From: Planctomycetota bacterium
GTDB lineage: Bacteria; Planctomycetota; Phycisphaerae; WQYP01
Length of the DNA: 6,868 nucleotides
Reading direction: 5' to 3'
NCBI GenBank assembly: GCA_021798635.1
Contig: JAJZGH010000253.1
Span: forward strand, 1-6,868
Below the pieces are notes generated by a model, which did not search any database, was not told the origin of the DNA, and saw nothing but the letters and a program-made list of their open reading frames with translations. Shown here one piece after another: positions 1 through 5,203 of this stretch (its first letter is position 1; each line of letters begins with the position of its first letter). A program made the translations under genes and the position numbers.

Positions 1-1
1 A

Positions 2-103
2 ACCAAAGGTAATCTGACTTCAGGTGAGCAGCGGATGTTGCTGTCGGCCCTGACCGATTTACGCATGACGTATGTCAATGTGTTAAAGAATCCGAAGAAA
101 TAG
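2..103 (+). CDS. DUF1844-like protein, C-terminal fragment (5' end outside window)
   Basis: An open frame enters from the left edge and ends at TAG 101-103, giving the last 33 residues of a protein. The fragment contains TKGNLTSGEQ, then LLSALTDLRMTYV. This matches my recollection of the C-terminal end of the DUF1844 family, where a (K)TxGNLtxeE turn is followed by a helix reading LxDLRMxYV. DUF1844 proteins are small, often about 100 residues, and have no established biochemical role. They are common in Planctomycetota and other bacteria. The tail VNVLKNPKK is short and basic. The gene converges with pyrD, and 78 bp separate the two stop codons. The family call rests on about 25 residues. 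The frame and stop are clear, but the start and full length cannot be seen. Confidence 0.72.
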   Translation, partial: TKGNLTSGEQRMLLSALTDLRMTYVNVLKNPKK

Positions 104-157
104 GATGTTCATTTACAACTACTCTCAATGTGTTTGGCTGGAACGTAACGGGATTGA

Positions 158-176
158 ACCGCGGATTACGCGGATA
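158..176 (+). repeat. GCGGAT-type dispersed repeat, short copy
   Basis: The sequence ACCGCGGATTACGCGGATA is a shorter copy of the repeat at 1231-1258 and, inverted, at 1377-1404. It is built from iterated (A)CGCGGAT units separated by TA/TT. It lies five bases beyond the pyrD stop. Three related copies around one gene suggest a dispersed family in this genome, which is inferred from this window alone. Confidence 0.65.
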
Positions 177-191
177 GACTTCTATATCCGC
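170..191 (-). terminator. Hairpin across the pyrD stop, possible 3' end structure
   Basis: GCGGATA at 170-176 pairs perfectly with TATCCGC at 185-191. This gives a 7-bp stem with an 8-base loop (177-184) that includes the pyrD stop codon. One arm comes from the dispersed repeat and the other is the end of pyrD. No T-run follows on the minus strand, so it is not a textbook intrinsic terminator. It may protect the mRNA 3' end or be incidental. Confidence 0.35.
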
Positions 192-1144
192 AATGTCCCG
201 ATAATATCCTGCAGCCGGTTATGGCCTTTTTGCCGCAGATAATCCCGCAGGCCGTCACAAATCCTATTGGGGATCGCGGGGTCGATAAACAGGGCCGTCC
301 CCACGGCCAGGCCCGTCGCACCCGCCAGCAGAAATTCCGCCGCATCCTGCCAGGTTTGAATGCCGCCCATGCCGATGATCGGGATCGCGTGGGCTTTGGC
401 CACCTGCGTATAGACGCGATGCACCATAAACACCGCAATGGGTTTGATCGCAGGACCGCTTAAGCCGCCGGTGCCATTGGCCAGCATGGGCCGGCCTTTT
501 TCAATATCGATAACCATCGCCGTGAAGGTGTTGATCAAAGATAAGCAATCCGCACCGGCTTCCACAGCGGCGCGGGCGGTGACGGCCACATCGGCAACAT
601 TGGGTGAAAGCTTTACAATTAAGGTGGTGCGCTTCACCCGTTTGCGCACGGCGGCTACCAGTTCCGCCAATCGCACCGGATCAGTTCCAAAACTCAGACC
701 GTTTTTTACATTGGGACAACTTACATTGAGTTCAATGCCCTGCACGACCGGTAATTCCTGATCCAGTCGTTCTGCAACATCGGCGTAATCTTCCATGCAC
801 CAGCCTGGAACATTTACAATGACGGGTATGCCCATTTTTTCCAGGATGGGTATTTTTTCACTGATGAACCGCTCCAACCCGATATTGGCCAGGCCAATGG
901 CATTAAGCATGCCCGCCCGTGTTTCAATGACGCGGTAACTTTCATTGCCCTTGCGCGGCGCTTTGCTGATGGATTTCGTGACAAATGCACCAAATTTTGA
1001 TAAATCGGCAAAGTCAGCATATTCGTCGGCATAGCCGCAGGTACCCGAAGCCGTCATCATCGGATTGGCCAGGTGCATTTTGCCGATTTGCACCGATAAA
1101 TCCGGCTCAACAGAGGCTCGCGTATTTGGAGTCAAATTATTCAT
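182..1144 (-). CDS. pyrD: Dihydroorotate dehydrogenase, class 1B catalytic subunit
   Basis: Oxidises dihydroorotate to orotate, the fourth step of de novo UMP synthesis, on an FMN-binding TIM barrel in the cytoplasm. The 320-residue product carries the family signatures in order: ASGTCGYADEY (32-42), K57 in VTKS, GMLNAIGLAN (78-87), NVPG (111-114), ELNVSCPNV (138-146), IVKLSPN (176-182), SLINTF (202-207), GGLSGPAIKP (226-235), IIGMGGI (256-262) and GLAVGTALF (278-286). Cys143 in NVSCPN is the catalytic base typical of class 1; class 2 enzymes use Ser. Length and motifs fit class 1B, which normally pairs with a PyrK electron-transfer subunit; none is in this window. The frame stays open upstream to 1330, but that extension translates the GCGGAT repeat (YPRNPRYPRS). 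ATG 1142-1144 is therefore chosen, although no clear Shine-Dalgarno sequence precedes it. Confidence 0.96.
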   Translation of the reverse strand: MNNLTPNTRASVEPDLSVQIGKMHLANPMMTASGTCGYADEYADFADLSKFGAFVTKSISKAPRKGNESYRVIETRAGMLNAIGLANIGLERFISEKIPILEKMGIPVIVNVPGWCMEDYADVAERLDQELPVVQGIELNVSCPNVKNGLSFGTDPVRLAELVAAVRKRVKRTTLIVKLSPNVADVAVTARAAVEAGADCLSLINTFTAMVIDIEKGRPMLANGTGGLSGPAIKPIAVFMVHRVYTQVAKAHAIPIIGMGGIQTWQDAAEFLLAGATGLAVGTALFIDPAIPNRICDGLRDYLRQKGHNRLQDIIGTLRI

Positions 1145-1230
1145 GCCGAAAGTGTCGCAAGGATTGTCGGCAACGTCAAATGCGCGATCCGATGGCCGGT
1201 GCAGACAATTCAAAATAAACTGTAAAAAAG

Positions 1231-1258
1231 ACCGCGGATAACGCGGATTACGCGGATA
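1231..1258 (+). repeat. GCGGAT-type repeat, left arm of an inverted pair
   Basis: This 28-bp copy has three GCGGAT units (after ACC, then TA-AC and TT-AC). It matches the reverse complement of 1377-1404 at 25 of 28 positions. It lies 87 bp upstream of the pyrD start, just beyond an A-rich stretch (1211-1230). Confidence 0.8.
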
Positions 1259-1376
1259 AACACCGGGCTTCCGTGCTCCGATACTTCCATACGCGTTTGG
1301 CACAGCGCTATTTGATAATTGCCATGGCAACCAGAACTACTTCAATACCGCAACGACTCCAAACCCATCCCATTGG

Positions 1377-1404
1377 TATCCGCGTTATCCGCGCAATCCG
1401 CGGT
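1377..1404 (-). repeat. GCGGAT-type repeat, right arm of an inverted pair
   Basis: Inverted copy of 1231-1258 with three mismatches. Together the arms delimit 174 bp (1231-1404) with a 118-bp interior that shows no convincing gene. The structure resembles a small non-autonomous insertion or a paired-repeat cassette. Target-site duplications are not obvious. Confidence 0.75.
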
Positions 1405-1789
1405 TCTCTCCTGTTGTGATCGCAGGTAAAATAATCGCCCCCGTGCCCCGTCACAGCAAGAAATTGGGGTATGCAGCGAGGTCGTGTGGCAGGGGGCGCT
1501 GTGGTTTGACGGGGTCCTCACCCTAAAATCTTGGTGTGGCTGAGCGCTAGCGCCGCTATTTTGCCCCCGGCGACTCCGCCGTCATGTCATGTAACGCGGC
1601 AGCAGCAAGTCACGGAGCGGCCCTTGGCGTCGGATAGTAAGGGCAGTAAAATGCGGACCCTCGTGGGCCGCCGCTTGCGTCCGCTGTCGGTTGGCCGACT
1701 GATAAGGTAAAATGGTGAAAAAGAGATAGCCGTCCGGAATGGCTCCACGATCGCCGGCCCGCTGTGATCAGCACCGAAAAACTGGATTC
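1405..1789. other. Non-coding, hairpin-rich intergenic region
   Basis: No plausible gene occupies this stretch. It holds many GC-rich inverted repeats. CCCCGTC (1446-1452) pairs with GACGGGG (1508-1514) and is extended by ACAGC/GCTGT (1453-1457/1498-1502). CGCCCCC (1436-1442) could pair with GGGGGCG (1492-1498), and GGGGGC (1492-1497) could instead pair with GCCCCC (1563-1568), so alternative folds are possible. Further hairpins are CGGCG-ACTC-CGCCG (1568-1581), GCCCTT/AAGGGC (1620-1625/1639-1644) and GTCGG-TTGG-CCGAC (1686-1699). Four TAAAAT-like boxes are scattered through it. It could hold a small RNA or the leader of the ORF cluster at 1801. It matches no RNA family that I recognise, including tmRNA, RNase P RNA and SRP RNA. 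Confidence 0.4.
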
Positions 1790-1800
1790 AGGAGACAGCT

Positions 1801-1860
1801 ATGTGCCGGGATCGTAAATTGATTCTGCTTTTTTTGCGCGCCGCAATCGGAGGTGAATGA
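1801..1860 (+). CDS. Small ORF, 19 residues, first of a coupled chain
   Basis: ATG 1801 follows AGGAG (1790-1794) with an ideal six-base gap. The product, MCRDRKLILLFLRAAIGGE, is a short basic and then hydrophobic peptide of no known family. The stop TGA 1858-1860 overlaps the next start as ATGA. The last codons (ATC GGA GGT GAA) also supply the ribosome binding site of the next ORF, so ribosomes finishing here sit at the downstream start. It could be a leader peptide controlling the cluster or a small membrane peptide. The support is architectural, from the binding site and overlap. The ORF is too short for coding statistics. Confidence 0.4.
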   Translation: MCRDRKLILLFLRAAIGGE

Positions 1861-1994
1861 TTGCGTCACGGATTGCCAATCCACTGCTCTCGCTGGGTTC
1901 TCCGATTGCCGGACTGGCGAACATTTCGCGGAATTTCTGGGAGGATGTTCTTCCGAGTCCATTGGACTCAACGACGACAATGGAGGTGCAATGA
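1857..1994 (+). CDS. Small hypothetical protein, 45 residues, second of a coupled chain
   Basis: ATG 1857 lies directly after GGAGGTGA (1849-1856), an eight-base perfect match to the 16S rRNA 3' end. The gap is shorter than optimal, so translation probably depends on coupling to the 19-residue ORF with which it shares ATGA. The product begins MIASRIANPLLSLGSPIAGL, continues ANISRNFWEDVLP and ends STTTMEVQ. It has an amphipathic or mildly hydrophobic first half and an acidic, Thr-rich tail. No family is recognised. Its stop TGA 1992-1994 again overlaps the following gene. A competing reading extends the next gene's frame upstream to GTG 1853, through this region. The internal GGAGG at 1982 and the ATG pair at 1991/1994 argue against that. 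Confidence 0.45.
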   Translation: MIASRIANPLLSLGSPIAGLANISRNFWEDVLPSPLDSTTTMEVQ

Positions 1995-2491
1995 TGGGAA
2001 GGTTGGTTGACCGCAAAAGTCTGGTGTCAACGCTGTTCATGGGTGCCAGGAAATTGCTCGGATTGGCCTTCGTGCTGGGAGGGCTGGTCTCACTGCTGGT
2101 GTACGAGTTCGGCGGTGGTCAATCCATTTGGGGCATTGATGGTTATTCCCTTCCCAATTGGCAGGTAGATTTGAGATTCACGCTTATGTTCTGGCCGATA
2201 GGGGTTCCGATTTGTCTGGCTATATTTTGTTTGGCCGTCGGCGGTTTCTGGTCGGTACTTTTTGGCAGGGCGTGGCTTATCTGCGCACTGCGAGCTATTT
2301 CCGTTCCGTTGGGGTGCTATGTGGCATGGGGTCTGACCAATGAATTACAAACCGGAAATCCCTTTGACTATTGGGGAGCGTTCGTGATGTCGGCGTTTGT
2401 GCTGTCCCCCTGGATCATCCCCATCCGGCGGCGGAAATTACACCAAGCCGCCGCCATCCCTGCACCAAACACCGGAGGCGCATCGTCATGA
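1991..2491 (+). CDS. Four-helix integral membrane protein, function unknown
   Basis: The product has 166 residues, or 165 from the second ATG at 1994. GGAGG at 1982-1986 is four bases from the first ATG and seven from the second, so the second may be preferred. The predicted membrane segments read by eye are about 20-39 (KLLGLAFVLGGLVSLLVY), 63-91, 95-115 and 127-146 (YWGAFVMSAFVLSPWIIP). RRRK at 147-150 probably marks a cytoplasmic C-terminus. A short soluble stretch, GGGQSIWGIDGYSLPNWQVD, lies between helices 1 and 2 and is probably extracytoplasmic. No catalytic motif or known family is recognised. The gene overlaps the 45-residue ORF upstream and a 63-residue ORF downstream, both as ATGA. 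The frame is open upstream to 1853, but a 212-residue version would lack a properly spaced binding site. Confidence 0.7.
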   Translation: MMGRLVDRKSLVSTLFMGARKLLGLAFVLGGLVSLLVYEFGGGQSIWGIDGYSLPNWQVDLRFTLMFWPIGVPICLAIFCLAVGGFWSVLFGRAWLICALRAISVPLGCYVAWGLTNELQTGNPFDYWGAFVMSAFVLSPWIIPIRRRKLHQAAAIPAPNTGGASS

Positions 2492-2679
2492 TGCTCACCC
2501 GTCTGCCGATGGTGTTTCCCCATGGGGTTATGCTTCTCCGGGCCATTATTGGCCCTACTCGGTCGCGAGGGCGTATGGGTATCGCAGACCTCCTGTCTGA
2601 TTTGTCGTTTTTCCGATGCAGGCAAGATGCCTGCGGTACAATGGGTTCCGTATTGCGAATATCCGTCGAGAAGCGGTAA
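2488..2679 (+). CDS. Possible small protein, 63 residues, last of a coupled chain
   Basis: The ATG at 2488 overlaps the membrane-protein stop as ATGA and has GGAGG at 2474-2478, nine bases upstream. The frame ends at TAA 2677-2679. The product is basic: MMLTRLPMVFPHGVMLLRAI comes first, then an Arg-rich middle, then a tail containing FRCRQDACGT. That tail is encoded by the dispersed repeat hairpin at 2618-2634, so the original C-terminus may have been replaced or the ORF may be fortuitous. Another frame reads through to TGA 2598-2600 with a Tyr/Gly/Pro-rich end (HYWPYSVARAYGYRRPPV) but has no start after 2488. No family is recognised. The overlap pattern is the main support. Confidence 0.3.
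   Translation: MMLTRLPMVFPHGVMLLRAIIGPTRSRGRMGIADLLSDLSFFRCRQDACGTMGSVLRISVEKR
2618..2634. repeat. GCAGGC-AAGAT-GCCTGC dispersed hairpin repeat
   Basis: A perfect 6-bp stem (2618-2623/2629-2634) with loop AAGAT is followed by GGTAC. From memory, hairpins of the form CAGGCAAGATGCCTG followed by a GTAC-like flank recur as dispersed repeats in planctomycete and related genomes. Only one copy is in this window, so the repeat status is recalled rather than shown here. Confidence 0.55.
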
Positions 2680-2778
2680 AGCGTTACGCTAATTCGGCCC
2701 TGTCCGGAGAATTGACGCGCTCCGATAATCGCCCAGGAGCCTGTCCGAGTAATCGTCCTAATCCCGGCTATTGCTCCA

Positions 2779-2790
2779 ACAGGATCCTGT
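2779..2790. promoter_or_regulatory. 12-bp perfect palindrome upstream of the sigma operon
   Basis: ACAGGATCCTGT is fully self-complementary. It lies about 40 bp upstream of the -10-like element at 2831-2838 and 83 bp before the sigma factor ATG. That position suits an operator for a dimeric regulator. There is no second copy in the window to support this. Confidence 0.25.
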
Positions 2791-2830
2791 GCGGCGAAAT
2801 TGATGAAAACCCTTGGGGGGCGTGGCAACG

Positions 2831-2838
2831 TATACAAT
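2831..2838 (+). promoter_or_regulatory. Possible -10 element for the sigma factor operon
   Basis: TATACAAT lies 35 bases before ATG 2874 and resembles a housekeeping -10 box. No well-spaced -35 box is visible: TTGGGG at 2813 is too close and TTGATG at 2800 is too far. No convincing ECF-type GGAAC/CGTC pair was seen either, so autoregulation cannot be read from the sequence. Confidence 0.25.
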
Positions 2839-2873
2839 AGAAGACCGGATTTTCGGAAGGAGATTTGCGGCGA

Positions 2874-3449
2874 ATGGAATCCCGCTTAGCCAATACAGTA
2901 ACAGGGGCAGGCAGTGAGGCGCTGGCACTTGTGCCGACGACACCGACGGAGGCTTTGCGCCTGTATGGAACGTGGTTGCGAGCCGTTGCGGTGGCCCGGC
3001 TCAAAACGACACAGGGCGCGGATGATGTGATGCAGGAAGTGGCGGCCGCGGCTGTCAAGAATTGGTCTACCCTGCATTCGCAGAGCAACGCCAAGCCGTG
3101 GTTGTATCGTCTGACGGTGCGGGCGGCCCTGATGCACCGGCGATCTTTGGGTAGAGCACGCAAGCGAATTGCCCAGGCGTCGGAAGTGGCGGTGATGCGG
3201 TCGGACGCTTCCCGGCCGCCTGATCCGCTGGAAGTGCTGTTAAGTTCGGAACGTGCCGCGATGCTCCGGCAGGCGATGGCCCGATTGCCATCACGGGATA
3301 CGGAAATGCTGATGATGAAACATGTAGATGATTGCAGTTATAAGGAAATCGCCGCCCGCATGGGTGTAACGCCCGCCGTTGTGGAAATGCGGCTCTTTCG
3401 GGCGCGCCAGAAATTGCGACAGCTTCTTGCGGCTCAAAAAGTAGATTGA
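2874..3449 (+). CDS. ECF-type RNA polymerase sigma factor
   Basis: A 191-residue sigma-70-family protein of the extracytoplasmic-function group, which directs RNA polymerase to a dedicated promoter set. Region 2 spans about 30-92: LYGTWLRAVAVARL, then the core-binding GADDVMQEV (48-56), and NAKPWLYRLTVRAALMHRR (72-90) in the -10 recognition helix. A polar linker follows. Region 4 spans about 132-186: AMARLPSRDTEMLMMKHVDDCSYKEIAARMGVTPAVVEMRLFRARQKLRQLL contains the -35-binding helix-turn-helix. ATG 2874 is chosen: AAGGAG (2857-2862) is 11 bases away, whereas the in-frame TTG at 2865 is only two bases from it. The gene leads an operon with a membrane anti-sigma-like gene 61 bp downstream. The ECF call is firm, but the subgroup cannot be assigned by eye. 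Confidence 0.93.
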   Translation: MESRLANTVTGAGSEALALVPTTPTEALRLYGTWLRAVAVARLKTTQGADDVMQEVAAAAVKNWSTLHSQSNAKPWLYRLTVRAALMHRRSLGRARKRIAQASEVAVMRSDASRPPDPLEVLLSSERAAMLRQAMARLPSRDTEMLMMKHVDDCSYKEIAARMGVTPAVVEMRLFRARQKLRQLLAAQKVD

Positions 3450-3462
3450 AAAGGTAGATTGA
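3437..3462 (+). repeat. 13-bp tandem duplication at the sigma factor stop
   Basis: AAAAGTAGATTGA (3437-3449) is followed directly by AAAGGTAGATTGA (3450-3462), matching at 12 of 13 positions. The unit contains the TGA stop, so the stop is duplicated in the 13-bp register. It looks like a recent slippage event in the spacer before the anti-sigma gene. Confidence 0.7.
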
Positions 3463-3510
3463 AATGGATGGATCTTCTTCTAACTGTGCAGAGACGGAGT
3501 AATAAACAAA

Positions 3511-4149
3511 ATGGCACTTTTTTTCTCACACGCTGATGACGCCTCCGGCCCTTTGGGGCGGGTAACCGGGCCGCAGGATTCGGACTTGGCTATGGATATG
3601 CTGGTTGATGATGAACTGCCCGAGGATCGGCGGCGAGCCTTGCTTGAATCCATTGAACGCAATCCCGGAGCCTGGCGCACCTTATCGCTCCACTTTTTAG
3701 CCCGGCAGGTGGAACGCCGCGCAGTGCGGGATATGCTTACTGCCCGACCAGCGGCCCGGCCTGCGACCATTTACCGCATTGATTGGCTGCGCGTGGCCGC
3801 ACTGGTAATGATAACCGCCGGGATTTTTGGAGCCGGCGGCTTGTATCTTGGCCGGGGCGGCCAGGGAATGCTGCAAACAGGACCGGCGGGCGGGAGTAAT
3901 CCGCAGGTTGCGGTGGCACCATCCACCCCGCAGGTGCCGCAAGGCTCAATTCAATATATTACACCGGGACTTCCGCCGGGCTTTGGCACGCAGGAATCGC
4001 CGTCGTTCAGTCCGTCGTATAACCCGTCGAATGTTCGCACCACAGCTTACTCCGAGGCGAACCATATTGTGCTGGTGCCGGAAGGCCCCAATAATGTGAT
4101 GGCTTATCCGGTGGTACCGGTGAATGGTAAGAAACAAACCATATATTAA
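3511..4149 (+). CDS. Single-pass membrane anti-sigma factor (putative)
   Basis: A 212-residue protein with three parts. The cytoplasmic N-terminus (1-92) contains DMLVDDELPEDRRRALLESI and ERNPGAWRTLSLHFL. This acidic 'DxELPxxxRxxLxxxIxxNP' pattern is typical of anti-sigma domains paired with ECF factors. One membrane helix lies at about 93-114 (LRVAALVMITAGIFGAGGLYL). The extracytoplasmic tail (115-212) is Pro/Gly/Ser/Tyr-rich and apparently disordered, with STPQVPQGSIQYITPGLPPG. The zinc motif HxxxCxxC is absent, as is every Cys, so it would be a zinc-independent type. It probably sequesters the sigma factor encoded just upstream. The start has GGAG at 3496-3499, 11 bases upstream. The role is inferred from position and topology; sequence similarity to known anti-sigma proteins is weak. 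Confidence 0.72.
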   Translation: MALFFSHADDASGPLGRVTGPQDSDLAMDMLVDDELPEDRRRALLESIERNPGAWRTLSLHFLARQVERRAVRDMLTARPAARPATIYRIDWLRVAALVMITAGIFGAGGLYLGRGGQGMLQTGPAGGSNPQVAVAPSTPQVPQGSIQYITPGLPPGFGTQESPSFSPSYNPSNVRTTAYSEANHIVLVPEGPNNVMAYPVVPVNGKKQTIY

Positions 4150-4172
4150 CGGCTATAAATAGTGAAAATGTT

Positions 4173-5105
4173 ATGGTTAATGGCCCAACATTAAAACTTC
4201 TTGTCACCATCGCGATGGCATCCGGCTTCGCGACAGTAAGATGCGGTAATGCCGCGCGTGCGGCCGCCGGGGATACCTCCACCACGGCGGCCGCCGTTTC
4301 GGCGATAAGTTCCGTTTCCCCACCGGCGGCCCAAGCTCCGCGCTGGCTGGGCGTGGCGATGGAAAAAATTCCCCCGGTCTTCAGCCATTTATTGGGGCTT
4401 AAACCGCAACAGGGTCTTATGGTTCTGCAGGTGATTCCCAACAGTCCGGCGTTTAAGGCCGGTATGCAACCCGGTGATCTGCTTATTACCCTCAATGGTC
4501 GGGCGCTGGAGAATCCCTTTGAACTAATCCGTGCGGAAAATCGACCCGGCCCCACGGCACCGTCGCTGAATATCACGCTGATTCGCGCCGGTGTACGGAA
4601 AGCTGTCACGCTTACACCGGTCAATCGTCCGCATCATCTGGTATTTTTTTTCACGCGGCGTCTGGGGCCTGTCGGTGCGTTGCCGCCAGGCACCGGATCG
4701 CCTGATAATATTCAGGCCACCAGCGTTATGACGGTCGGGCCGGGCGTAAAACTCCACATCCCTGCCGCCGCGATACCGCGTGCGGGTATGCTGGGTCATC
4801 CCGACTTATTTACGCTGCGGCAATTTATCGGCCCACGCGGCGGAAGGCATCTGCAAATTTTATGGCGCTCGCAGGCCTACAACATTCAGCCCAACCGTCT
4901 GGATCGGCTGCCTCCCCCGGTCCAGGCGGTGGCGCGGCTGATTTTACAAACTCACAGCCAATCCATAACGCCCGCCCCCTCACGGTACGTGCTGATCCAG
5001 CAACGCCTGACCGAAATAAAAGCGATGATCCATAAGTTACAATCACAGGAAAAATCTCTGCAAGCCCAGGCGGCGAATTGTGCGCCTCACGGTGCATCCA
5101 ATTAG
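4173..5105 (+). CDS. Exported PDZ-domain protein without a protease domain
   Basis: A 310-residue protein. An N-terminal signal peptide (about 1-32, KLLVTIAMASGFATV core, likely cut after ARAAA) leads into an Ala/Thr/Ser linker. A PDZ domain spans about 57-152: RWLGVAM, the peptide-binding loop QQGLMVLQV (79-87), IPNSPAFKAGMQPGDLLITL (88-107) followed by NGR, and LNITLIRAGVRKAVTLTPV. This arrangement is that of HtrA, RseP and CtpA PDZ domains, but no Ser-protease triad or HExxH is present. The C-terminal half is unrecognised; 270-300 (YVLIQQRLTEIKAMIHKLQS) looks like a coiled coil. It starts 23 bp after the anti-sigma-like gene, so it is probably co-transcribed. It may bind misfolded C-termini and inform the anti-sigma protein, which is an inference. 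No Shine-Dalgarno sequence is evident. Cys24 is not in a canonical lipobox. Confidence 0.82.
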   Translation: MVNGPTLKLLVTIAMASGFATVRCGNAARAAAGDTSTTAAAVSAISSVSPPAAQAPRWLGVAMEKIPPVFSHLLGLKPQQGLMVLQVIPNSPAFKAGMQPGDLLITLNGRALENPFELIRAENRPGPTAPSLNITLIRAGVRKAVTLTPVNRPHHLVFFFTRRLGPVGALPPGTGSPDNIQATSVMTVGPGVKLHIPAAAIPRAGMLGHPDLFTLRQFIGPRGGRHLQILWRSQAYNIQPNRLDRLPPPVQAVARLILQTHSQSITPAPSRYVLIQQRLTEIKAMIHKLQSQEKSLQAQAANCAPHGASN

Positions 5106-5203
5106 CCGTTCTGCGGCATTTGCCCCGCTTGGAGCTGTCGGCGGGTATCGTCGGATTCGAAATACTGAAATTAGAATGTCATCGCGATTTACCAGACAAA
5201 ACC

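Noticed and set aside
182..1218. Plus-strand and other-frame open frames lying over pyrD (for example 221-463, 438-761, 985-1218)
   Set aside because: They are antisense or shifted shadows of a well-supported enzyme gene, with biased compositions and no ribosome sites.
1145..1330. N-terminal extension of the pyrD frame to 1330
   Set aside because: It translates the GCGGAT repeat (YPRNPRYPRS) and is unlike the family N-terminus. The enzyme homology starts shortly after ATG 1144.
1427..1713. Four TAAAAT boxes (near 1427, 1524, 1647, 1708) as promoters
   Set aside because: None has a well-spaced -35 box on the plus strand. A-rich hexamers are expected in a 385-bp spacer.
1741..1754. GG-N10-GC sigma-54-like site upstream of the 19-codon ORF
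   Set aside because: TGGCTCC-ACGA-TCGC has the GG/GC pair but mismatches at several consensus bases. Such matches are expected by chance, and no activator is nearby.
1853..1990. N-terminal extension of the membrane protein from GTG 1853
   Set aside because: The GTG overlaps its own ribosome site, and the extension is Cys/Ser-rich and unlike a membrane-protein start. A GGAGG followed by ATG lies at 1982-1996.
3464..3502. 12-codon ORF between the sigma and anti-sigma genes
   Set aside because: It has no ribosome binding site and low information. Its end merges with the GGAG used by the next gene.
4007..4624. 205-codon minus-strand open frame opposite the anti-sigma and PDZ genes
   Set aside because: It overlaps two plus-strand genes with recognisable domains, has no family features and is best explained as an antisense shadow.
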